A stretch of DNA of 64,000 bases, from assembly GCA_014193115.1 (NCBI GenBank), contig BJHQ01000011.1, positions 1 to 64,000 of the forward strand. The letters are read 5' to 3'. The DNA is from Planctomycetota bacterium (lineage in GTDB: Bacteria; Planctomycetota; UBA11346). Position numbers and translations under genes: made by a program. Below, one piece after another: positions 23,987 through 32,900 of the stretch (position 1 is the stretch's first letter; the number at the start of each line of letters is the position of its first letter). A model generated the notes under the pieces. That model was not told where the DNA came from, did not search any database, and saw only the letters and a list, made by a program, of their open reading frames with translations.

Positions 23987-26299
23987 ATGATCCGCGCTCT
24001 GCCCATCGTCGCCGCCCTGGCCGCTGTTGCTGGTCTCGCCCCCAGCCTGACCGCCGGCGAAGCCACACCCGGTCCATTGGTCGAGGTCCGCATCGCCGAT
24101 GGCAAGCAATTGATGGCGGATTGGGCGAAGACGCCGATCGGCCGGGTGTGGGCCTCGCCCGAGGCTGCGCCCCTGCGCGCCAAGCTCGAACCCGGATTGG
24201 CCGAGATCAAGCAGAAGACCGGCAAGGATCTGTGGGAGATCATCGGCTCACTGGGCAAGTTCCATCTTGTCCTGGACGAGGTGAAGGCCCGTCCCGGCTC
24301 GAAAGTGCCGGACATCCGGGCCCGGGGCCAGGCCGATCTCGGCCCGTTCGCCCAGATCCTGCTCGCAAAACCGGAGTTCCTCAAAAACGTCGTGCCGGCA
24401 ACGGTGGCCGGTGCTGACCAGGCCTTCGCACCAAAAAAGCTCGAGGCCGAGGCGGCCCATCTCCATCCACTGCTCGCCCGGTTCGGAACCGTGGTGGTGG
24501 GCAGTCTGGGCAACCCGGCACCCAAGACCTGGCAGCCGCCGGCCGCCGAGCACGCGCTTGCTGCCCGGATCGCCATCGATCGGTTGATCGCCTTGATCCC
24601 CAGCCTGATCCCTGCTGAACTGCAAGGCCAGCTCGGCAAGCTCGACAAAATGATGGAATCCCTGGCATTCGTCAAAGGCGACTACCAGTGGACGATCGAT
24701 CTCACTGCCGACGGCGTGCTCGAACGGTTCACCGGCGATTTCAAGGATCCCGCCAGCCGGCCAGTGGATCTCGGGCTGCTCGGCCGCCTGCCGGCGACCA
24801 CCTTGCTCGCCGGCGCCTATGGCCTCGACGGCAAGGCGATCTGGAGCCAGTACCGTCAGGCCTGGCTCGCCGACCCGGAACTGCGCAACCTGTTCGGGCT
24901 GCCGGCTGATGCCACCGTCGATCAGGTCGAGGCCGCGATCGACGATCAGCTCAAGGAAAACGGGTTGGCGGTGAAGCTCGCCGACATCGTTCGCGGGCTC
25001 GACGGCACCAGCCTGTTCGCGATCACCACCGGCATACCTTTCCCTGGATTCTCGCTGTCGATCCCGCGGACTCCAGCGACAGAGACCTTGATCAAGGCGG
25101 CCTTGAAATCGTACGGCGATCTGGGCGGGCTGCTCAACGTCCCGATTCCGGCCGGCGGTCTGGTCGCACCTGCCCCCGGCGGATCGCTGCTGGTTCCGCT
25201 GCCCCAGGGCGCGCCGGTGCTGCTGACCCTGGTCAGCGATGCCCGCAGCTGGCTGCTCACCACCGACAGCCAGCTCGCTGCCGCCTGGCCCGACGGTCAG
25301 CCCGGAGGCTTCTTGACGGCAAAGGCCGGCGCAACTGCGATGGCCCGGGCCAAGGCCATCGCTCCTGGTGGCGCCGGCCTGATCGGCGCCTGCGATACTC
25401 CGGCAACGATCCAGGCGCTCATGGGTTACCTGCCATTGGTGCTGATGGCGGTGCCCACCGAGCAGTTCGCCCCTGAGGACCGCAATTCCCTGCTCAAAGT
25501 GCTGCATAAACTGTCGACCGAGGCCAGCACCGGTTATCTGGTCTATGGCCAGCACCAGGGCCACAATGTCACCGAGCTGCGCGGGTTGCTCGGTTCCGGC
25601 ATTTTCGGCGCCGTGGTCGCGGGTATCGCCATCCCCAATCTGCTCGAAAGCCGGGTCACTGCCAACGAATCAGCCGCGGCGGCGACCTTGAAGTCGGCCA
25701 TCTTCGCAGGTGAAATCCAATTCAGCGCGGGCAGCTACATCGATCAGGATGGCGACGCCCGCGGCGAATTTGGATTCCTCGGCGAACTCAGCGGCCGCCT
25801 GCCGACGCCCAAGCCGGCCAACGGCAATGGCCTGCCCGGCGGCCATGACCCGAACAGCTTGTCTCTGCTTGGCCAGGAGCTCGCCACCGGCGGGCCAGTC
25901 AGCGGGTATCGCTATGCTATTTACCTGTCTGACGGCGCGGGCGGAGCGCTCAGCGAACCCGCCGGTCCTGGCCCGCGGGCGGTGATCAAGGCCGCCGAAG
26001 GCATCAACGATCAGGAAAAATACTTTGTCGCCTATGCCTGGCCCGAGGACGAGGAGAGCGGCCGGAGCGTCTTCGCGATCACCCAGGATGGCAAAGTCTT
26101 CCAGACCCATTGGGACGGAACCGTGCCGACCTGGAACAGCCTGTGGGGTGGCAAGGCCGGCGCCTGGAAGGATCTGCGCGGCGCCGAGGTCTGGCCGGTC
26201 ATGGGCCGCGGCAAGGAACCGGTGGTCAACGACATCCAAGTCCTCGATGCGCCGCCGCTCAATGTCCCGCCAGTCGAGGTCAAGCCGATCACGCCGTGA
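23987..26299 (+). CDS. Large secreted protein with pseudopilin-like C-terminal domain
   Basis: A 770-residue exported protein. The signal peptide is MIRALPIVAALAAVAGLAPSL. Residues about 25-530 have alternating helices and sheets reminiscent of the DUF3352-type fold, but I do not recognise the family surely. From about residue 545 the sequence changes: VVAGIAIPNLLESRVTANES, then TLKSAIFAGEIQFSAGSYID and DQDGDARGEFGFLGEL. This closely resembles the mature N-terminal helix and first strand of type II/IV pseudopilins, including the Glu-containing helix, but placed in the middle of a secreted protein rather than after a prepilin peptidase site. The last part (KYFVAYAWPEDEESG) matches the pseudopilin-like periplasmic proteins of PVC genomes. 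Confidence 0.75.
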   Translation: MIRALPIVAALAAVAGLAPSLTAGEATPGPLVEVRIADGKQLMADWAKTPIGRVWASPEAAPLRAKLEPGLAEIKQKTGKDLWEIIGSLGKFHLVLDEVKARPGSKVPDIRARGQADLGPFAQILLAKPEFLKNVVPATVAGADQAFAPKKLEAEAAHLHPLLARFGTVVVGSLGNPAPKTWQPPAAEHALAARIAIDRLIALIPSLIPAELQGQLGKLDKMMESLAFVKGDYQWTIDLTADGVLERFTGDFKDPASRPVDLGLLGRLPATTLLAGAYGLDGKAIWSQYRQAWLADPELRNLFGLPADATVDQVEAAIDDQLKENGLAVKLADIVRGLDGTSLFAITTGIPFPGFSLSIPRTPATETLIKAALKSYGDLGGLLNVPIPAGGLVAPAPGGSLLVPLPQGAPVLLTLVSDARSWLLTTDSQLAAAWPDGQPGGFLTAKAGATAMARAKAIAPGGAGLIGACDTPATIQALMGYLPLVLMAVPTEQFAPEDRNSLLKVLHKLSTEASTGYLVYGQHQGHNVTELRGLLGSGIFGAVVAGIAIPNLLESRVTANESAAAATLKSAIFAGEIQFSAGSYIDQDGDARGEFGFLGELSGRLPTPKPANGNGLPGGHDPNSLSLLGQELATGGPVSGYRYAIYLSDGAGGALSEPAGPGPRAVIKAAEGINDQEKYFVAYAWPEDEESGRSVFAITQDGKVFQTHWDGTVPTWNSLWGGKAGAWKDLRGAEVWPVMGRGKEPVVNDIQVLDAPPLNVPPVEVKPITP

Positions 26300-26337
26300 T
26301 CATTCGTCGACCTAGCCCGACGCGCTGGTGGTCGCGG

Positions 26338-26613
26338 CGCTGGTGATAGCAGCGGTGCGGCGATGCCCCATCGCTGGATTTTCCCGGAGTCGCGGAACCA
26401 TTCCCGTATCCACACCAGCGGCCACGGTCTGACCAAGCTCCCATAGGAACCAGCGTCGCGCCGGCGATGCGGGCATCGCCGCTCCGGAACGCGCACCAGC
26501 GTCGCGCCAGCGATGCGGGCATCGCCGCTCCGGAACGCGCACTAGCGTCGCGTTCGGCGATGAGAGCATCGCCGCGCCGAAACGATGAGGGCGTCGCCGC
26601 TCCGGAACGCGCA
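26338..26613 (-). repeat. R1 element, copy E, with fourfold expansion of its end unit
   Basis: The 362-bp gap 26300-26661 has no gene. Read on the minus strand, this is an R1 copy whose left-end unit has been multiplied: near-identical 46-bp units at 26450-26495 and 26496-26541, a degraded one at 26542-26582 and a short one at 26583-26613. The best units contain the perfect palindrome GGCGATGC-GG-GCATCGCC and end GCTCCGGAACGCGCA. It lies between the ends of two convergent genes. Confidence 0.8.
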
Positions 26614-26661
26614 CCGTGTTGCCACGTGCGCCCTCGCCCGCGCAGTCCCAGCCGCCGTTGT

Positions 26662-27996
26662 TCAGGCCGGGCGGACCGCCCGCACGGCGGTGGCTGCCGC
26701 AGCGAAGACCGCCGGAATCTGGGCTTCGGTCAGGCAGCTGAAGGCGATGCGCAGCTCGGTCTGGCCGAGGGCGATGGCGCCGACGCCGTGCTTGGCGAGC
26801 AGTTCCTGGCGGACCGTCTCGGCGGCGGTCCCTTTGATCCGCAGGCACATGAAATAGCCGCTGTTGAACGGATACACGTCCCAGCAGTCGGTGTATTCAG
26901 GGCGGCGGCACTCGGTCGCGGTGATCTCGGCCCGGCGGCGCAGCACCGCGACTTTTTCGGCTTGCTGGGCTCGGAAGGCAGGATCGAGCAGGGCCTTGAG
27001 CACGATCGACTGGCCGGGCATCGACACGTTGCTGATCGTCGCCCGGACCAGCCCGGCGGTCTTGTCCTCAAGCGCCTTGTAGACTGCCGGGGTACCGTTC
27101 TTGATCGCGAAGGTCAGGAATCCGACGCGCAAACCCCAGACGAATTCTTCTTTGGTCGCGCCATCGACCTTGACCGCGAGCAGATTCTCGTGGGCGCTGG
27201 CGAGACGGCCGAACAGCGATTCGGTCTCGCACGCTGGATCATAGAACATGCCGTAATAGGCGTCGTCGCACACCACCACCAGCTTCGATCCGGCCTGGGC
27301 GGCGGCGATCAGGGCGTTGACGATGGCCCCGGCCTCGGCCTTGGTCGGCGTATAACCTGAGGGATTGTTCGGGAAATTCAGCGCCACCACCAGCTTGCGG
27401 CCCTTGCGCTCGGCCAGGGCCTGGGTGAAGGCGGTGATGTTGAAACCGGTCAGCTTGCGGTCGAAGAAGGGATACGTGCTGATCCGCGCGCCGAGCCGGG
27501 TCTCCCACGACAGGTTGTAGTTCTCCCACATCAGATCCGACGACAGGGCCTCGTCGCCGGGGTCGAGGAACAGGTCGCCGACCAGGGACAAACCTTGGGT
27601 CAGGGCGTTGGTCACCACCGGCAGGCTGGTGGGATGGCCAGCAAGAGAGGGGGTCTCGGCCTGCTGCTTCTTCTGCCAGGCCTGGCGCAGGTCGAGGCGG
27701 CCGTAACTCGGCGCGTAGTCGTAGATCTCCGACGGCGCCAGTCCGGAATAATAGCGATTCACCGACGCGAGGTGCATCGGAGCGCCGTTTTCCGTGGCGA
27801 TGCCGATGGTGGCGTTGGCGGTGGTGGCCTTCTGCTTGGCCTCGGCGCCCTGGGCGAGGATGCCCCTGGCCGGAAAGAAGAACCGCTTGCCGCGCTCGCT
27901 GAGCAGGTCGAGGACCACTGGGGAGTCCTTGGCCAAGGCCGCGTTGGCGGCCTCGGCGAGCGGGTTGAGGGCGGCGGTCTGGGCGGTCGGCTGCAC
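26662..27996 (-). CDS. PLP-dependent class I/II aminotransferase
   Basis: A 444-residue fold-type I aminotransferase. Key sites are NFPNNPSGY, the cofactor aspartate in VVVCDDAYYGMFY, the Schiff-base lysine in DGATKEEFVWGLRVGF, and the arginine in TELRIAFS near the C-terminus. PARGILAQGAEAK and ATIGIATE are typical of a subgroup with an uncertain amino donor. The start is taken as GTG 27996 because GAGGA sits eight bases upstream and recognisable homology begins right after; ATG 28065 (MAKKAV) in the same frame would leave only 9 bp to the divergent lipoprotein gene. Substrate unknown. Confidence 0.88.
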   Translation of the reverse strand: MQPTAQTAALNPLAEAANAALAKDSPVVLDLLSERGKRFFFPARGILAQGAEAKQKATTANATIGIATENGAPMHLASVNRYYSGLAPSEIYDYAPSYGRLDLRQAWQKKQQAETPSLAGHPTSLPVVTNALTQGLSLVGDLFLDPGDEALSSDLMWENYNLSWETRLGARISTYPFFDRKLTGFNITAFTQALAERKGRKLVVALNFPNNPSGYTPTKAEAGAIVNALIAAAQAGSKLVVVCDDAYYGMFYDPACETESLFGRLASAHENLLAVKVDGATKEEFVWGLRVGFLTFAIKNGTPAVYKALEDKTAGLVRATISNVSMPGQSIVLKALLDPAFRAQQAEKVAVLRRRAEITATECRRPEYTDCWDVYPFNSGYFMCLRIKGTAAETVRQELLAKHGVGAIALGQTELRIAFSCLTEAQIPAVFAAAATAVRAVRPA

Positions 27997-28074
27997 GGTC
28001 TGGTCCTCGCGGGGGTCGGAAGGGCATACCGCTTCACTGCTCGACACAACCGCCTTCTTGGCCATGACCAGGGC

Positions 28075-28440
28075 ATGCGCATGCTCCCTGGGCTCGTCCT
28101 CCTGCTCCCCGCCCTCGCCCTGGTCGCCTGCCATGGCCAGCCGCGGATTCCGCCCACCGCCTATGATGTGGCCAAGGCCGACACCGCCATCCGCGCCCTG
28201 CGGATCATCAAGATCTGGGACATGGCGATCGAGCCGCTCGAAGAACGCCACTTGTTCATCAGCCATTTCGTCGAAGTCGAGGTCGAGGAAGGACCCGATA
28301 AGGGCGCCCAGCTGACCCTGCCCTATGACGACCGCGCCCGGCGCGGCCCGCCGCCCAAGGTCGGCAGCCGGGTGGTCGTCGCCCCGGCGACCTGGGTCAC
28401 CGCCGACGGAGATGTCCGGGAGCCGCGCCGCCCACGGTGA
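28075..28440 (+). CDS. Small lipoprotein
   Basis: A 121-residue protein. The signal (MRMLPGLVLLLPALALVAC) ends in a proper lipobox LVAC-H, so it is anchored by lipid at about residue 19. The mature part (AIRALRIIKIWD, HFVEVEVEEGPDKG, KVGSRVVVAP) is mostly beta strand and small, consistent with an OB-like or SH3-like fold. I recognise no family. It is divergent from the aminotransferase and convergent, 6 bp apart, with the next gene. Confidence 0.65.
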   Translation: MRMLPGLVLLLPALALVACHGQPRIPPTAYDVAKADTAIRALRIIKIWDMAIEPLEERHLFISHFVEVEVEEGPDKGAQLTLPYDDRARRGPPPKVGSRVVVAPATWVTADGDVREPRRPR

Positions 28441-28446
28441 AGCGGA

Positions 28447-29091
28447 TCACGAATTCGCAGCCAGATAAAGCACGCCGATCGGGATGATGGCCGCGATGCC
28501 AACCGCGATAATCACCGTGTCGCCAGCGATGGTGACGACGTAGAGCCCGCGCAGCGCAGTCAACTCGCCCTCGCTGCGCACGCGGCGGAAGCATTCGAAA
28601 TCGCCTTCGGTGTGGACCGTGCGGTTGCTGTCCGGATCGAACCAGGTCGCGGTGAATCGCGGTTGCGCAGCATCGTCCTCGTGCCCACGCAGGTCGATCG
28701 ACTTGAGCCCACCAGCTTTTGCGAAATCTTCCAAGGACGTATCGGTTGACGCGGTGTGGGGGAGCCAACGGATTCGGATCGGCTGGAATCCAGCTTCGGG
28801 CGCCGCTACCCCGCCTTCAACCAGATGGCCGGTTCCATCGCTGGGATTGCGCGGCAACCACAGCACGCACTTCCGATCATCCGACCCGCGTCCCGGGACC
28901 AGCAGACCGGGAACGGCGATCCGATGATGACCACCACGATCGTCGGAATCGGCGAGGCGCCATCCGATGGATTCTGCGATCGTCGGCGGCAGCTCCTTGG
29001 CGGGGTGCATGGCCCGGTCGATCGTCTGGTTCAGTGCTCGGGTGGCGAAGCAGCCGGGCAGGACCAGGGCCAGGCACAACAGGGTGAGCAT
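28447..29091 (-). CDS. Lipoprotein with C-terminal membrane helix
   Basis: A 214-residue protein starting MLTLLCLALVLPGCFAT with a good lipobox (VLPGC). An upstream in-frame ATG at 29151 preceded by GGAAG is the alternative start. The middle contains KCVLWLPRNPSDG and IRIRWLPHTAS; the end has a hydrophobic segment (VTIAGDTVIIAVGIAAIIPIGV cut short here) that could cross the membrane. No family recognised. Its strand and size match the gene upstream (29166-29804), and both have a tail-end strand/loop rich in W and P, so the two may be related. Confidence 0.55.
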   Translation of the reverse strand: MLTLLCLALVLPGCFATRALNQTIDRAMHPAKELPPTIAESIGWRLADSDDRGGHHRIAVPGLLVPGRGSDDRKCVLWLPRNPSDGTGHLVEGGVAAPEAGFQPIRIRWLPHTASTDTSLEDFAKAGGLKSIDLRGHEDDAAQPRFTATWFDPDSNRTVHTEGDFECFRRVRSEGELTALRGLYVVTIAGDTVIIAVGIAAIIPIGVLYLAANS

Positions 29092-29165
29092 CCGCAAGCA
29101 GGCTGCCGCGGCCGGCAGGTGGGCAGGGTCGCCCAAGGAACGCACGTCCATGGTCTTCCAACCGT

Positions 29166-29804
29166 TCACAGCCTGTCCGATCCGGCAGGGCCTGCGCTCG
29201 TCGTTCCCGTGGCCGGCGACTCTTTCCAGCCCGGTCCTTCGCACCATGGCGCGACGGTGATGACGTGGTCGGCATCGCGGCGCCAGACGATCTCGCAGCC
29301 AGGCGACAGGAACCCGCGTTGATACGGCGTGTCGTTGGAGCTGTTCGGCCAGCGGATGACCACGATCGGCGGAGGAAGATTCAGGCCAGCAGCGATCCAC
29401 AGTGCGTCTTCCTTCGCTCCGACCGGAACCGCCAGCAGGCGGTCACGCGCCGCCCGGGCCGCAGCGTCGGTCAGCGGTGGTTCCGCGGCTGCATGCCGGG
29501 CCGGGCCGATCACCGCCTGTGGCTGCGACCCAGGGACATGCCGATTTTCATGACGATTCCTGATCATCACGACGGTTCCTGAAGATTCGCAGTGAGTGCG
29601 CTGGGGCGGGGAGCTGGGTGGTAGCACCAGACGCGGCCTGCCGCTGTCGACGTCAGACCATGCCCGGCCGGTATTCACTGCTGACGATCGGACTCCGTCA
29701 TCGACCTTGGCGAATGCCGTGCTGGTCTTCGTCGCCCCGGCGCTGACTGCCCGTTCGAACTGGCGGCCGTTGCAGCCGACGGCGAAGACGGCGGTAACGG
29801 CCAT
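29166..29804 (-). CDS. Putative lipoprotein of unknown function
   Basis: A 212-residue reading frame starting MAVTAVFAVGCNGRQFERAV; VFAVGC is an acceptable lipobox. It has a Thr/Ser-rich part (about 15-70) and a C-terminal part with KEDALWIAAGLNLPPP and VVIRWPNSSNDTPY. It has no database-type motif I recognise. It is supported by the signal sequence and by its position before the similar-sized gene at 28447; the ribosome site is weak. A GTG two codons upstream is also possible. Confidence 0.42.
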   Translation of the reverse strand: MAVTAVFAVGCNGRQFERAVSAGATKTSTAFAKVDDGVRSSAVNTGRAWSDVDSGRPRLVLPPSSPPQRTHCESSGTVVMIRNRHENRHVPGSQPQAVIGPARHAAAEPPLTDAAARAARDRLLAVPVGAKEDALWIAAGLNLPPPIVVIRWPNSSNDTPYQRGFLSPGCEIVWRRDADHVITVAPWCEGPGWKESPATGTTSAGPAGSDRL

Positions 29805-29838
29805 GGTCACGGAGGCAGCGGCGTGTCCTCAATAAGAT

Positions 29839-29867
29839 AACGATCGTTTACTAATGCCCAAACGTTT
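29839..29867 (-). promoter_or_regulatory. Possible operator/promoter: two palindromes in an AT-rich spot
   Basis: AACGATCGTT (29839-29848) and AAACGTTT (29860-29867) are perfect palindromes in an unusually AT-rich 40 bp, just upstream of the leftward lipoprotein gene at 29804. They could be regulator binding sites. No clean -35/-10 pair was identified. Confidence 0.22.
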
Positions 29868-29909
29868 AACCACCGGTGCTCGTTCAGCAAGGGGCTGTTT
29901 CCCTTCGGA

Positions 29910-32900
29910 TCAGCGCAGGCAGCTGATCCGGTACAGCACGGTCTCGATCACCGCCTGTTGGGCGTCGAGGTCGGCGCCCAGGGTCAGGTCGGGCCAGCTC
30001 GCCAGGTGGCGGTTGGCGTCGGCAAGCAGGCGTTTCGCAGCCGATTTTCCGCCCGCGACCAGTCTTTCCGCAACGGTCTGGGCGCCAAGCAGCCGGTCGC
30101 GCAGGTTGGCGATGCGCTCACGGGCGAGGCCCAGGCGCTTGGCCAAGGCCAGGCTGTCGCCTCGTAATTGGGCTTCGGCCTGACCCCCGCTGGCATGCCC
30201 GCCGCCGCTGTTGCGGCCTTCGCCCAAGGCCGCCAGGCAGGCCAGGTGCAGCCCGTGCAACGCTCGCCAGCGCCGGCGTTCGCTGCACACGTCGATCAGC
30301 CGAGGATCGCCGGCGCCTTCGGCGTCATCGATGAAACCCTGCCATTCCTGGGATCGTTGATGCAACCGTTGGGCGGCGACGTGGTCTTTGCCGGCCAGAT
30401 CGAGTCGTTTGCCGAGGGCGGTGACCGCGGCCGGCAGGCGCTGACTGGCGGAAAACGGCCGCCGCATCGCCCAGCCCGGGCCGAGCAACCGGTCGAGCTC
30501 ATCGCGCAGATCCCGTTGGATCGCCGCCTGGGCCAAGGCCTTCGCGCCTTGCCCGAGCCGTTTCTTCAGTTCTGCGACCACCCGAGTCAGATCGATCAGC
30601 AGCTGGTCGGCGACCCGACCGGCGTGGACTGCCGCTGGCCTGGCCTTGTCCAACCATCGGCTGAACGCCTCAGCGGAGCGCACCGCGCCGGGCTCTATTT
30701 CAAGCGCAGCGGCCAGGGCCAACTGCCGGCGGGCAGCGCCCGGTGCGATGCCGAGCACGGTGTTGCAGGTGCTCAGGGCCGAGCCGGTGGCTGCGCCCGC
30801 GATGCCGGAAAGATCCTGGGATAATGCTGCCTCCAGAGCGGCTTCCAAACCATCCGCATGCCACGCCGCCGCGGCGCTGGCATGAGCGTAGACCGTGCGC
30901 CGGGCTGCCACCGTGCCGTCGGCGGCCCGGGCCCGGGCCAAGGCGACGAAGCCGGCCACTCCGCCCTCGCGGACCTCGCCGTCGGGGCAGTCACCGGGCC
31001 AGGCTTGTGGAATGGTGTGATCCAAGGCGAGCTGAGCCTCGCCTCTCCCAGATGCCGAGGCGGGATCGACTCTCCCCGCCCCGTGAGGCACCGTGTCCCA
31101 GATCCGGCGCAGCGGGCGCAGACGATCCTCGGCGGCGGCGGCCTGGGCGAGCACCTGGTTGCGCTCGCGGCTGATCAGGACGGTGGCGCCCTGGTCATCG
31201 GTGACCTTGAAGCGCAGCCGTTGCCAGGCCGGCAGGTCGGCGTGATCGCAGGCGAAACGCTGGCCGGTGCGGCGGAGCACGGCGTCAGCCACCAAGTCGG
31301 TGACCGCGGCCCGGCCGAGCCCGGCGCGGACCTCGCCGGCGATGGCTTTGGCGCTTTCCGCCAAGGGGATCAAAGCGCGGCGGAGATCCTTCGGAGCGCC
31401 TTCAAGCCAGGAGAGCACCTGATCGGGAATCCATCCCGGAACCGCGCCATCGAGGGCGAGCGTGTCCAGCCGCGGGACTTCGTCTTCGGTGATGGTCAGG
31501 GTCGCGCCGTCGTCCTCGGCGCCAGGAGCATGCTTCCAGGCCAGGCGCAGGCGGAGGTCGCCAATCACCAGCAGCTCAGGATAATCCTGATCGGCGGTGG
31601 CGGCGATGGCCGGGTCGACCAGGTCGGCCAGCGTAATCCGCAGCGACCCGCTGCCGTGGTGGCGAACCCAGGCGAGCAGCTCGGCGGCGCTGGTGGGGTG
31701 CGTCCCTGGGAGCGCCGAGCGCCAGCTCGGCTTGAGTTGGGTTGGGTTAGGTTGGCCGGTGGTCGCTGGTAGCTCCGGCCGCACGGAGTGCGGCGCTCCG
31801 AGCTGGGTCATGGAGTGCGGCGCTCCGGGCTGGGCCGGCTGGGAGCGCCGAGCGCCAGCTCGGCTTGGGTCGAGCTGGGAATCGCTGGCTGATGCGGACG
31901 GCGGCGCTTCGGGCTGCTGGTCGGGAGTCAGGCGCTGCGCATAGGCAGCCGCCAACGAGGGCTCCTCGATGAACAGGGTGCCGTCGCGCAGGCGGTGGCG
32001 CAGGCGCTGCGCTGCCAGGAAAATGCGGCGATTTTCCGCCAATACCGGCAACTCCTTGGCCAGACCGGCAACGCCATCCTCGCGGCACAGGGCTTCGCGG
32101 ATGAAGATATCAGCAGCAGCGACGGGTTCGATCCGGGCGTAGGGCACCAGCCGCCCGTCCCGGATCGGCAGGCCTTTCCACAGCACGGTTTCCACCACCA
32201 CCACCTGGCGGCGCTGCAGATGATAATGGGGATCGCGGTGGCGACGGCGGACCCGGTCACCAGCGAGCAGCTCGACCCACAGCGGATCGATCGGCGCGCA
32301 CAGCCGGGCGAACAGGCGACTCGTTTCCACCACCTCACACGCGACGATCCACGGTGCCGGAGGGGATTTCTTCTCGTTTTTCGGCTCGTCGCCGGCGCGC
32401 AGGGCCGAGCCCGGATGCACGGTCAGCAGCCGATCACCTGCACCGCGATAGGCTTTCTGCTCGGGATCCCAGTGGAGCACGTTGCCGAGCATGCCGGCGA
32501 GCACACAGCGATGCACGGGCTTTTGATCGGGGAGGGGTTCCGCTCCTCCGGCCCGGGATGGCTGCGCCATTTTCCCCCGTGCCTCCGGGCTCCACCCCTC
32601 CCCGAACCCCTCCCCTCCGGCCCGGGATGGCTGCGCCAGGTTCCGAGGGGCTGAGCCGTTCCCCGGAATCTCCCGGATCGCCGTCCACAATTGATGGCGC
32701 ACGTCCGACCATTCCCGCATCCGGCGTTCGCCCAGGAAGAGATCCTGGCAAAGCCGGCGGCGGGCGCTGGCGCTGACCGCTGCCTGCCAGCGGTCCCACA
32801 GGACCAGGATGGTCGCCAGGTCTCCCGCCGGCTGGGCGAAGCCGCGATGCGCCGCGTCGGCTTTCGCTTCCTGGCCCAGCGGCCGCACCCGGGGATCCTG

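Noticed and set aside
26450..26613. CRISPR array
   Set aside because: Units are directly adjacent without unique spacers, palindromic, and there are no cas genes.
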